DNA of 5,586 nt. Origin: JAAYYY01 sp032260445 (GTDB lineage: Bacteria; Chloroflexota; Anaerolineae; Promineifilales; Promineifilaceae). Below are positions 1 to 5,445 of the stretch, one piece after another. Each line of letters opens with the position of its first letter. Position 1 is the stretch's first letter. Location of the stretch: the NCBI GenBank assembly GCA_032260445.1, contig JAVVFG010000280.1, forward strand, positions 1 to 5,586, in the 5' to 3' direction. The translations under genes and the position numbers were made by a program. The notes beneath the pieces are model-generated. The model ran no database searches, was not told the DNA's origin, and saw only the letters and a program-made list of their open reading frames with translations.

Positions 1-10
1 ATCGCTGATG

Positions 11-64
11 CTACCACCCGCCGGTCTACCACCCGCCGGTTTGCCAGCCGCTGGTTTACCAGCC
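11..64. repeat. 15-bp tandem repeat overlapping the 3' end of the phosphoesterase gene
   Basis: Two identical 15-bp units (11-25 and 26-40, CTACCACCCGCCGGT) are followed by a diverged third copy (41-55, 11 of 15 bases the same) and a partial fourth (56-64) that includes the stop codon of the minus-strand gene. Read on the minus strand in that gene's frame, each unit is five codons ending in Gly-Trp plus a stop or near-stop (TAA, CAA, TAG, TAG), so the array looks like an expansion of the gene's last codons. Positions 50-63 (GCTGGTTTACCAGC) are a perfect short palindrome over the stop codon and could fold into a small hairpin, but no T-run follows on either strand, so I do not call it a terminator. 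Confidence 0.85.
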
Positions 65-790
65 ATACTCCAGCCGCACGATGAGCCGTTCTGGGAAGCC
101 CTGTTTGCTCATGCGCCGCTGCGTCTCGGCGATCGGGTACGCCACTCGGCGGTGCTCCCACGTCATCTCTTGCGTATCAAGCAGGGCGTAGGCAGCGCGT
201 GGGTCGCCATCCCGCGGCTGGCCCACACTCCCGGGATTGACGAGGTAGCGGGCTCCGGAAAGCGCGATCGGCTTACCGTAAACCGGGCGGCTCGCCCTGA
301 CGTCACCGCCATCCGTAGCCGAAAACAGGATGGGCACGTGCGTGTGGCCCACTAGACAGATTGGCGTCTCCTCCGTCAGCTCCTGCAAGTTGGCGGCAGC
401 CGTCCCATTATCCAGCACATACTCCCACACCGGCTGGCGCGGGCTGGCGTGCGCCAGCAGAAACGGCGGCTGCGCCACTTTCGCCGGCTGTGCCGCCAGA
501 TAGTCGCGTGTCTCCTCGTCGAGCTTGGCCTGTGTCCATTCGATTACCTGCCGCGCCTGGAAATTAAAGCTGTTCAGCGACAACTTGCCGAGCACAGCCC
601 AGTCATGGTTGCCTGTCAGGGCCAGCGGATCGTGCGCGCGCAGCAGCGCCCCGCACGCATTGGGATCAGGACCATAGCCGGCGAGATCGCCCAGAAACCA
701 CATCTGCTCCCACTCCCCCTGGCTTGCTTTCAGCACGGCTTCGAACGCCGCAAGGTTCGCGTGAATGTCGGAAACGATCAGAATTCGCAT
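56..790 (-). CDS. Calcineurin-like metallophosphoesterase (YfcE/MJ0936-type)
   Basis: A 244-residue cytosolic protein with all the metal-binding motifs of the calcineurin-like phosphoesterase superfamily in the usual order: D8-x-H10 (SDIHAN), GD at 34-35 (FLGDLAGYGPDP), GNHD at 60-63, H114 (LLAHASP) and GHTH at 148-151. A C-terminal NPGSVGQPRDG stretch (185-195) is typical of the small YfcE/MJ0936 branch (Metallophos_2). Members hydrolyse phosphodiesters or phosphomonoesters with a two-metal centre; the natural substrate here cannot be read from sequence. There is no signal peptide or membrane segment. The start ATG (788-790) gives the canonical MRILIVSDIH opening, with the first metal ligand at residue 8. 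No clear Shine-Dalgarno precedes it. The gene is transcribed divergently from tsaE, and a weak minus-strand -10-like box (TATAAC, 814 down to 809) lies in the shared 59-bp gap. Its 3' end lies in a tandem repeat. Confidence 0.93.
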   Translation of the reverse strand: MRILIVSDIHANLAAFEAVLKASQGEWEQMWFLGDLAGYGPDPNACGALLRAHDPLALTGNHDWAVLGKLSLNSFNFQARQVIEWTQAKLDEETRDYLAAQPAKVAQPPFLLAHASPRQPVWEYVLDNGTAAANLQELTEETPICLVGHTHVPILFSATDGGDVRASRPVYGKPIALSGARYLVNPGSVGQPRDGDPRAAYALLDTQEMTWEHRRVAYPIAETQRRMSKQGFPERLIVRLEYGW

Positions 791-814
791 AATGTTGAGT
801 CCGTGACGGTTATA

Positions 815-850
815 TTACCATGTTCGTCGCGAGACGGTATAATTCGCACA
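815..850 (+). promoter_or_regulatory. Likely leaderless promoter for tsaE
   Basis: A perfect TATAAT -10 box at 838-843 is preceded, after a 17-bp spacer, by TTACCA (815-820), which matches 4 of 6 bases of the -35 consensus. The usual start point about 7 nt downstream of the -10 box falls on the A of the ATG at 850, so the mRNA would have no 5' leader. This explains the lack of a Shine-Dalgarno sequence before tsaE and argues against the in-frame ATG at 820, which would lie inside the promoter. The promoter would drive tsaE-tsaB-rimI-epimerase. This is an inference from box positions. Confidence 0.6.
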
Positions 851-1353
851 TGGCCATCCTCGACGAGCGCACGCTGGATTTCTTCAGTACGAGCCCCGAG
901 CAAACGGAGCGCCTCGGCGTCCGGCTCGGCGAGTTGCTTCAGCTTGGCGATTGTGTCTGTCTGGCCGGCGAGTTGGGGGCCGGCAAGACAACCCTGGCGC
1001 GTGGCATCGGCCGAGGTTGGGGGACTGCGTCGCGCATCACCAGCCCAACCTTCACTCTGGTCAACGAATATCCGCGCCTGCGCGACGGCGCTATCCTCTA
1101 TCACGTCGATAGTTACCGCCTCTCCGGCGAAGCTGACCTCGTCACCGCTGGCCTCGAAGATGTGCTCGACGACTCTGGGGCGGTGATGATTGAATGGCCC
1201 GAACGGCTGGAATCCTTGCTGCCGGAGAACCATCTCTGGGTAACCCTGCGTTACATCAATGACACTCGCCGCGGCCTCCGCATGATCGCTAGAGGCGAGC
1301 GCGCGCTGGCGCTCCTCAATGCCTTCAAGCGCAGCGCCTTTGGCCTGGGATGA
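850..1353 (+). CDS. tsaE: tRNA threonylcarbamoyladenosine biosynthesis ATPase TsaE
   Basis: A 167-residue P-loop ATPase of the TsaE (YjeE) family, a little above the usual length of about 150. It binds the TsaB-TsaD complex and hydrolyses ATP to drive turnover of N6-threonylcarbamoyladenosine (t6A37) synthesis on tRNA. The Walker A loop GELGAGKT is at residues 40-47 with K46 and T47 as nucleotide ligands. The family block SPTFTLVNEY is at 65-74, YHVDSYRL at 84-91 (the family's H-x-D-x-Y-R-L motif) and VMIEWPERLE at 112-121. I chose the ATG at 850 rather than the one at 820: the latter adds ten non-conserved residues and overlaps a TATAAT box. tsaB starts 25 bp downstream, the usual partner arrangement. 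tsaD and tsaC are not in the window. Confidence 0.95.
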   Translation: MAILDERTLDFFSTSPEQTERLGVRLGELLQLGDCVCLAGELGAGKTTLARGIGRGWGTASRITSPTFTLVNEYPRLRDGAILYHVDSYRLSGEADLVTAGLEDVLDDSGAVMIEWPERLESLLPENHLWVTLRYINDTRRGLRMIARGERALALLNAFKRSAFGLG

Positions 1354-1361
1354 TGGCGTAT

Positions 1362-1368
1362 AAAAGGA
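1362..1368 (+). promoter_or_regulatory. Ribosome binding site of tsaB
   Basis: AAAAGGA lies 10 nt before the ATG at 1379 and 13 nt before the adjacent ATG at 1382, which favours 1379 as the start. The overlapping TATAAA (1359-1364) resembles a -10 box but has no convincing -35 partner at 16-18 bp. Confidence 0.55.
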
Positions 1369-1378
1369 CGGCTGGCCA

Positions 1379-2035
1379 ATGATGATCCTGGCGATTGACA
1401 CTGCCACCCGCTGGACCGGTATCGCGCTGCACGATGGGCAGCACGTGATCGCCGATCACGGCTGGCTCTCCGCCCAGACACAATCGATGGAGCTCGCCCC
1501 GGCCGTCAACCGCATGCTGCAGCAGGCCGGCGTGCACGCCGCCGATCTCAGTGCGATTGGTATCGCCCTCGGCCCTGGCTCCTACACCGGCCTGCGTATC
1601 GGCATGGGTCTCGCCAAAGGGATGGCCCTCGCCTACCAGCTTCCGCTCGTCGGCGTACCGACCCTGGACATCGTCGCCGCCGGCCAGCCGCTGTGTAATG
1701 GCGATCTGATTGCCGTTGCCGAAGCTGGGCGGCGCCGCATCACCTCCGCTCGCTATCGTCTCGTCAAGGGGCGCTGGGAGCCACACGGCGCGCCCCTTAA
1801 CGAAACGTGGGATGAGCTGCTGCAGCGCATCGAGCCGCCCCTGACGATTACCGGCGAGATCAGCCCCGCGGCGCAGAAACAGATCCGCGCCTCCAGCCGC
1901 AGCTATGCCGTCGCCCCGGCCGCCCAGCGCGTGCGCCGCGCCGCCATGCTCGCCGAGCTCGCCTGGCGCCGCCTGCGCCGTGGTAAGCTCGATGACCCTG
2001 CCGCGCTGGCTCCGATCTACCTGCGCGAGCCATAA
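1379..2035 (+). CDS. tsaB: t6A biosynthesis complex subunit TsaB
   Basis: A 218-residue protein of the TsaB (YeaZ) family, close to the usual 220-240. It has an ASKHA (actin/HSP70-like) fold but is not itself catalytic: it dimerises with TsaD and forms the platform to which TsaE binds during t6A37 synthesis. The N-terminal strand MILAIDTAT (2-10) is the family's phosphate-1-like motif. The diagnostic GIALGPGSYTGLRIG is at 61-75, followed by the helix with GLAKGMA (77-83). The C-terminus PAALAPIYLREP contains the conserved P-x-YLR ending. Two ATGs are adjacent (1379, 1382); the Shine-Dalgarno spacing favours the first. Its TAA stop is in the same frame as rimI, with 30 bp between, so a fused TsaB-RimI protein would result from loss or readthrough of one codon. 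Confidence 0.95.
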   Translation: MMILAIDTATRWTGIALHDGQHVIADHGWLSAQTQSMELAPAVNRMLQQAGVHAADLSAIGIALGPGSYTGLRIGMGLAKGMALAYQLPLVGVPTLDIVAAGQPLCNGDLIAVAEAGRRRITSARYRLVKGRWEPHGAPLNETWDELLQRIEPPLTITGEISPAAQKQIRASSRSYAVAPAAQRVRRAAMLAELAWRRLRRGKLDDPAALAPIYLREP

Positions 2036-2065
2036 GCGGCGCTGGTCTACCTCCTCTCCCGCGCC

Positions 2066-2617
2066 ATGCTATCGTCCCCGCCGGTTCGCTTGCGCCCGAT
2101 GCGTCTTGACGATCTCGACGCCGTAATGGCCATCGAAGCCGTCTCCTTTCCCACTCCCTGGCCCCGCAGTGGTTACGAGCACGAGCTCACCGCCAATGCC
2201 AATGCCCATTACGCCGTCTTGCTCGGCCCCGCTGACGAGATTATCGGCTACGCCGGGCAGTGGCTGGTAGCCGGCGAAGGGCATATCAGCATTATGGCTG
2301 TCGCCCCCGCCTGGCGCCGGCGTGGCCTGGGCGAGCTTCTCTTGAGCAGTATGATTGCGCAGGCCGAGGAGGCCGGCGCCGGTCGTATCTTGCTGGAAGT
2401 GCGCACCGGCAACCGCACGGCACTCGCTCTCTATCGTAAATACCACTTCGAGGTTGTCGGGCGGCGCCATCGCTACTATCGTGATACCGGCGAAGACGCC
2501 TTGCTGATGACCCTTGAGCTAGATCGGCCACGTGTGCGGGAGCACCTGCAACGCCATCGCCAAGAACTACAGGCGCGTCTCGCCTCCACGGACAACGTTG
2601 AGGATACCGACCGATGA
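2066..2617 (+). CDS. rimI: Ribosomal protein S18-alanine N-acetyltransferase RimI (GNAT)
   Basis: A 183-residue GNAT acetyltransferase matching the RimI family. In E. coli and Salmonella, RimI acetylates the N-terminal alanine of ribosomal protein S18 using acetyl-CoA. The acetyl-CoA pyrophosphate loop RRRGLG is at 84-89 after the strand ISIMAVAP. E111 in LLEVRTGN and Y123 in ALYRKYHF sit where the family's catalytic Glu and Tyr lie. The ending VVGRRHRYYRDTGEDALLMTL (from 130) is a RimI signature. Beyond about residue 152 there is a charged, helix-prone tail of some 30 residues not needed for the fold. The ATG at 2066 keeps the first strand (VRLRPMRLDD). A later ATG at 2099 would cut it. No Shine-Dalgarno precedes the start, so translation may depend on termination at tsaB 30 bp upstream. 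Substrate specificity outside E. coli is often relaxed, so other targets are possible. Confidence 0.92.
   Translation: MLSSPPVRLRPMRLDDLDAVMAIEAVSFPTPWPRSGYEHELTANANAHYAVLLGPADEIIGYAGQWLVAGEGHISIMAVAPAWRRRGLGELLLSSMIAQAEEAGAGRILLEVRTGNRTALALYRKYHFEVVGRRHRYYRDTGEDALLMTLELDRPRVREHLQRHRQELQARLASTDNVEDTDR
2600..2604 (+). promoter_or_regulatory. Ribosome binding site of the epimerase gene
   Basis: GAGGA lies inside the 3' end of rimI, 9 nt before the ATG at 2614. Together with the ATGA stop/start overlap (2614-2617) it supports this start and translational coupling to rimI. Confidence 0.6.
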
Positions 2618-3642
2618 GATTCCTGATTACCGGCGGAGCCGGGTTTATCGGCACCAACAGCGCCGATCATTTTCTGCGAGCGGGCCATGAGGTGACCGTG
2701 TTCGACAACCTCTCGCGCCCCGGCGCCCCGGCCAACCTTGCCTGGCTGCAGGAACGCCACGGTGAGCGCCTGCAGTTCGTCCATGGTGATGTGCGCGACG
2801 AAGATGCACTCGCCTGGATTACCCCCGGCAGCGACGTCGTCCTCCATCTCGCCAGCCAGGTGGCGGTCACCACCTCTGTCGCCGATCCGCGCACCGACTT
2901 CATGATTAACGCCCTGGGCACCTTCAACGCTCTTGAAGCCACGCGCCTGCACGCCCCTGACGCCATCTTCATCTATGCCTCGACCAACAAAGTCTATGGG
3001 GGCATGGAGGACGTTCGCATCGTCGAAGGGCCACAACGCTACGCCTACGCTGACTTTCCCGACGGCATCGCCGAGACCTTCCCGCTCGACTTCCACTCCC
3101 CCTACGGTTGCTCCAAAGGCGCTGGTGACCAGTATACCCTCGACTATGCCCGCATCTATGGTCTGCGTACCGTTTCCTTCCGCCAGTCCTGTATCTACGG
3201 CCCGCGCCAGTTTGGCGTAGAAGACCAGGGCTGGGTCGCCCACTTTGTCATCGCCGCCGTCATGGGCCGGGCGGTAACCATCTACGGCGATGGCAAGCAG
3301 GTGCGCGACCTCTTGCACGTGTCGGACCTCATCCGCGCCTACGAGCTGGCCATCGCCAACATTGACGCCGTTGCTGGCAAGCCGCTCAACATCGGCGGCG
3401 GCCCGCGCAACACGCTCGCCGTATGGCGCGAGTTTGGCCCGCTGCTTGCCGAGCTCCACGGCGCACCGCTACCCGTCGAGCAGGGCCCGTGGCGGCCTGG
3501 CGATCAGCTCGTCTTCGTTGCCGATATCGGCCGTGCCCGCCGCGAGCTCAACTGGCAGCCCCTCGTCGATCCGGCGACGGGAATCGCCGGCCTCTACCGC
3601 TGGGTCTCTGAGAACAAGGAGTTGTTCCGCGCTCGCCACTAG
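2614..3642 (+). CDS. NAD-dependent sugar epimerase, CDP-paratose 2-epimerase-like
   Basis: A 342-residue extended short-chain dehydrogenase/reductase. The NAD-binding glycine motif GGAGFIG is at 7-13, an acidic residue after strand 2 is D31 (FDNLSR), and HGDVRD is at 57-62. The catalytic set is S123/T124, Y164 and K168 (YGCSK). Several blocks resemble my recollection of Salmonella Typhi Tyv (CDP-paratose to CDP-tyvelose): VAVTTSVADP (83-92), YASTNKVYGGME (121-132), LDFHSPYGCSKGAGDQY (158-174), QFGVEDQGWV (199-208) and GKQVRDLLH (227-235). Length is near that of Tyv (about 338). The likely reaction is C2 epimerisation of a CDP-3,6-dideoxyhexose through a transient keto form, but related nucleotide sugars are possible. 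No other genes of the CDP-dideoxysugar pathway are in view. The gene overlaps rimI by 4 bp and so belongs to the t6A cluster transcript. Confidence 0.85.
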   Translation: MRFLITGGAGFIGTNSADHFLRAGHEVTVFDNLSRPGAPANLAWLQERHGERLQFVHGDVRDEDALAWITPGSDVVLHLASQVAVTTSVADPRTDFMINALGTFNALEATRLHAPDAIFIYASTNKVYGGMEDVRIVEGPQRYAYADFPDGIAETFPLDFHSPYGCSKGAGDQYTLDYARIYGLRTVSFRQSCIYGPRQFGVEDQGWVAHFVIAAVMGRAVTIYGDGKQVRDLLHVSDLIRAYELAIANIDAVAGKPLNIGGGPRNTLAVWREFGPLLAELHGAPLPVEQGPWRPGDQLVFVADIGRARRELNWQPLVDPATGIAGLYRWVSENKELFRARH

Positions 3643-3657
3643 CGCTATAGTAAGCCC
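3622..3657 (+). promoter_or_regulatory. Possible promoter for the envelope gene group
   Basis: TATAGT (3646-3651, 5 of 6 bases of the -10 consensus) is preceded after 18 bp by TTGTTC (3622-3627, a weak -35 inside the epimerase 3' end). The -10 box is 6 nt before an ATG at 3658, the same spacing as at tsaE, so a leaderless start is possible. A perfect TTGACA at 3713-3718 has no -10 partner at the right distance and is not included. Confidence 0.35.
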
Positions 3658-3726
3658 ATGTCACAATCGGCGCTGTCTCCTCGGCCCAGCGATGCAGTCG
3701 AGCCGGTGCCCATTGACAATCTATAG
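3658..3726 (+). CDS. Possible 22-codon leader ORF
   Basis: An ATG 6 nt after a TATAGT box opens a 22-codon frame ending in TAG at 3724-3726. The peptide begins MSQSALSPRPSD and ends PVPIDNL; it is polar and proline-containing, with no membrane segment and no recognised family. It is in the same frame as the membrane protein that follows, with the stop directly before GTG AAC GCG ATG. It could be a translated leader coupled to the downstream gene, an N-terminal extension interrupted by a stop or a sequence error, or chance. I rate it unproven. Confidence 0.25.
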   Translation: MSQSALSPRPSDAVEPVPIDNL

Positions 3727-3730
3727 GTGA
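3725..3730 (+). promoter_or_regulatory. Ribosome binding site of the membrane protein gene
   Basis: AGGTGA lies 5 nt before the ATG at 3736. It contains the alternative GTG start at 3727, which makes that GTG unlikely and decides for 3736. Confidence 0.55.
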
Positions 3731-3735
3731 ACGCG

Positions 3736-4257
3736 ATGTCTCTCGTCAACCTAATCGTCGGTCTAGCCACGCTGCTTTTGGGACGCCAGCTCTTTTGGCT
3801 CTTTGTTGCCGCCGCCGGCTTTGTCCTCGGCTTCAACCTCGCCCGCCAGTTTCTCGGTCCCGAGGTAACCTGGGTGGTGACTCTGGTCGGTCTCTTTGTG
3901 GGCTTGTTAGGAGCTTTCCTCGCCACCTTCGCCCAGCGCCTGGCAATCGCCATCGCCGGCTTCATCACCGGCGCCTATCTGCTCAATCTTCTGGCTGCTT
4001 CCTTAGGGCTTGCCGCGGCCGCTGACCCGTTTGCGGGCGGCAATGTCGTCATCTCCCTCATTGGCGGCGTCATCGGTGCCGTCCTCGTCTCCATCTTTTT
4101 CGACGCGGCGCTCATTTTCCTCTCCGCGCTCCTCGGCGCCACGCTCACCACACAGGTGGTAGCTGGCTATTTTGCGCTCGGCGGCACCCCCGCCGCGCTT
4201 CTTTACATTGTCCTCCTCGTGATCGGCATCGGCGTGCAGTGGTCGGTGTGGCGCGAG
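3736..4257 (+). CDS. Multi-pass membrane protein, DUF4203/TMEM198-like (3' end lost in gap)
   Basis: The visible 174 residues are almost wholly hydrophobic, with about seven membrane segments at roughly 2-15, 18-36, 44-64, 69-92, 103-121, 123-146 and 152-170. Gly and Ala are frequent inside the helices. The repeated short loops (GRQLFW, FAQRLA) and the closely spaced helices resemble DUF4203/TMEM198-type proteins, whose bacterial function is unknown. That family assignment is tentative and by eye. The reading frame runs into ten Ns at 4258. After the gap, one frame gives seven codons and a TAG at 4289-4291, 3 bp before the next gene, which is the most natural end. This requires a true gap length divisible by three. 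A frame that stays open to 4701 is an artefact of taking the Ns literally. The start at 3736 follows AGGTGA with 5-nt spacing. Confidence 0.7.
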
Positions 4258-4267
4258 NNNNNNNNNN
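4258..4267. other. Assembly gap (10 N)
   Basis: Ten undetermined bases. The round number suggests a scaffolding placeholder or a low-quality join, so the real length may differ. It hides the C-terminus of the membrane protein and breaks the reading frame (10 is not divisible by 3). Confidence 0.99.
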
Positions 4268-4294
4268 GACAGGCCGCGGCAAAGCAGCTAGGCA

Positions 4295-5425
4295 ATGCGC
4301 TCTGGGCTGGCACTCTCAATCATCCTTCTTGCGGTGTTATTCGCTGGCTGTCGCCAGCAGCCTGCGTCTGTGTCTCTCCCCGAGGCAACCCTACCCTTGC
4401 CCATTCCCTCACCCCTGCCGCCCGCGACAAATACGCCACCCACAGCTACTATCCCGCCCCCGCCATCGCCCACGACCCCGCCGCCGCCCACGGCCACACC
4501 GCCGCCCACGGCAACGCCACTACCAACGGTAACGCCAACGCGCGATCCCTATGCCGCCCACACCATCGCCGGGCTGGCCGGCCGCACCTATGGCGGCGGC
4601 GCGCTGCAGGTACAGTCCACTCTCGCCGTGACCGCTCAGTTCACCCGCACGGTGATCACCTATCCCTCGGACGGCCTGACGATCTACGGCTTCATGAATG
4701 AGCCTCCGGGCGAGGGTCCCTTTCCCGTAGCCCTTGTCCTCCACGGCTACGTCGAGCCCCAGATCTACAACATCGTCACCTACACTGCCCGCTACGCCGA
4801 TACCCTCGCCCAGGCTGGTTATCTCGCCATCCATCCCAACTACCGCAATTTCCCACCCTCAGACGAGACACCAGCCTTCGCCAGTGGCGGTCGCGAAAAC
4901 GACTTCCGCACTGGCTACGCCGTCGACGTCCTCAACCTGATGGCCATTATCCGCGAGCAGGCCGGCCGGCCCGGCCCCCTCGTCCGCGCCGACGGCACTG
5001 CCATTCACCTGCTTGGACACAGCATGGGCGGCGGCATCACCCTCCGCGTCATCACCGTTGACGCCCACGTCAGCGCCGCCGTGCTTTACGGTTCGATGAG
5101 CGGCGACGAGCGCCGCAACTACGAGAAAATCATCGAATGGTCCAACGGCGAAGTCGGCACAGACATCGTGGCCATGGACGACGCCGACCTCGAGCGCATC
5201 TCCCCCATCTACCATCTGGAGCGTATTACGGCCCCCGTCAGTATCCACCACGGCGCCCTCGACGATGTCGTCCCTCCAGAGTGGTCCGCCGAGCTCTGCC
5301 AGCTCCTCCTCGCCCTCGAAAAGCCCGTCGAATGCTTCACCTATCCCAATCAACCCCACACCTTCTTCGGCGCGGATGATCTGCTCTTGCAGCAAAGGGT
5401 CGTCGACTTCTTCAACCGCCACTGA
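4295..5425 (+). CDS. Lipoprotein alpha/beta hydrolase with Pro/Thr-rich linker
   Basis: A 376-residue secreted serine hydrolase. Residues 1-19 form a lipoprotein signal peptide with lipobox LFAGC, so C19 would be lipidated and the protein anchored outside the membrane. Residues 34-83 are a Pro/Thr/Ala-rich disordered linker. The catalytic domain (about 115-376) is of the dienelactone hydrolase/prolyl oligopeptidase (S9-like) type: oxyanion-side HGY at 150-152, nucleophile elbow GHSMGG with S243, acid D323 or D324 in HHGALDDVVP, and H355 in NQPHTFF. Substrate (ester or peptide) cannot be told. C335 and C347 could form a disulfide. An in-frame TAG at 4289-4291 bounds the start, and the ATG at 4295 gives a good signal peptide. 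The Shine-Dalgarno is weak, so coupling to the membrane protein gene is likely. The transporter gene starts 20 bp downstream. Confidence 0.9.
   Translation: MRSGLALSIILLAVLFAGCRQQPASVSLPEATLPLPIPSPLPPATNTPPTATIPPPPSPTTPPPPTATPPPTATPLPTVTPTRDPYAAHTIAGLAGRTYGGGALQVQSTLAVTAQFTRTVITYPSDGLTIYGFMNEPPGEGPFPVALVLHGYVEPQIYNIVTYTARYADTLAQAGYLAIHPNYRNFPPSDETPAFASGGRENDFRTGYAVDVLNLMAIIREQAGRPGPLVRADGTAIHLLGHSMGGGITLRVITVDAHVSAAVLYGSMSGDERRNYEKIIEWSNGEVGTDIVAMDDADLERISPIYHLERITAPVSIHHGALDDVVPPEWSAELCQLLLALEKPVECFTYPNQPHTFFGADDLLLQQRVVDFFNRH
4481..4516 (+). repeat. 18-bp tandem repeat coding for the PPPTAT linker
   Basis: Two 18-bp units (4481-4498 and 4499-4516) share 16 of 18 bases and each code for Pro-Pro-Pro-Thr-Ala-Thr (residues 63-74 of the hydrolase lipoprotein). 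The unit is a multiple of three, so copy-number change would lengthen or shorten the linker without a frameshift. Confidence 0.8.
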
Positions 5426-5445
5426 CCCCAGGCCGACCCTTACCC

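Noticed and set aside
50..63. Palindrome over the phosphoesterase stop as a rho-independent terminator
   Set aside because: The stem is only 5-6 bp and no T-run follows on either strand.
8..355. Plus-strand ORF of 115 codons with a repetitive N-terminus
   Set aside because: It lies opposite the phosphoesterase, which has full family motifs; its repetitive start is just the tandem repeat read on the other strand.
782..848. Direct repeat AATTCGCA (782-789 and 841-848) as an operator
   Set aside because: The first copy is the coding start (MRIL) of the phosphoesterase and the second overlaps the tsaE -10 box; an 8-bp match is weak evidence for a shared operator.
1359..1364. TATAAA before tsaB as an internal promoter
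   Set aside because: No -35 partner at proper spacing, and the overlapping AAAAGGA explains the A-rich stretch as a ribosome binding site.
2476..3459. Long minus-strand ORF (327 codons) opposite the epimerase
   Set aside because: A shadow frame of a high-GC gene with strong third-position C; the product shows no recognisable motif, while the plus strand has a complete SDR enzyme.
3713..3718. Perfect TTGACA -35 box
   Set aside because: No -10-like sequence at 15-19 bp; the correct distance falls on the start codon of the membrane protein.
2033..3726. Stop-codon reassignment, given the two in-frame stops (TAA and TAG)
   Set aside because: Normal genes here end in TAA, TAG and TGA, and each reads to its expected family length; chance or local readthrough is simpler.
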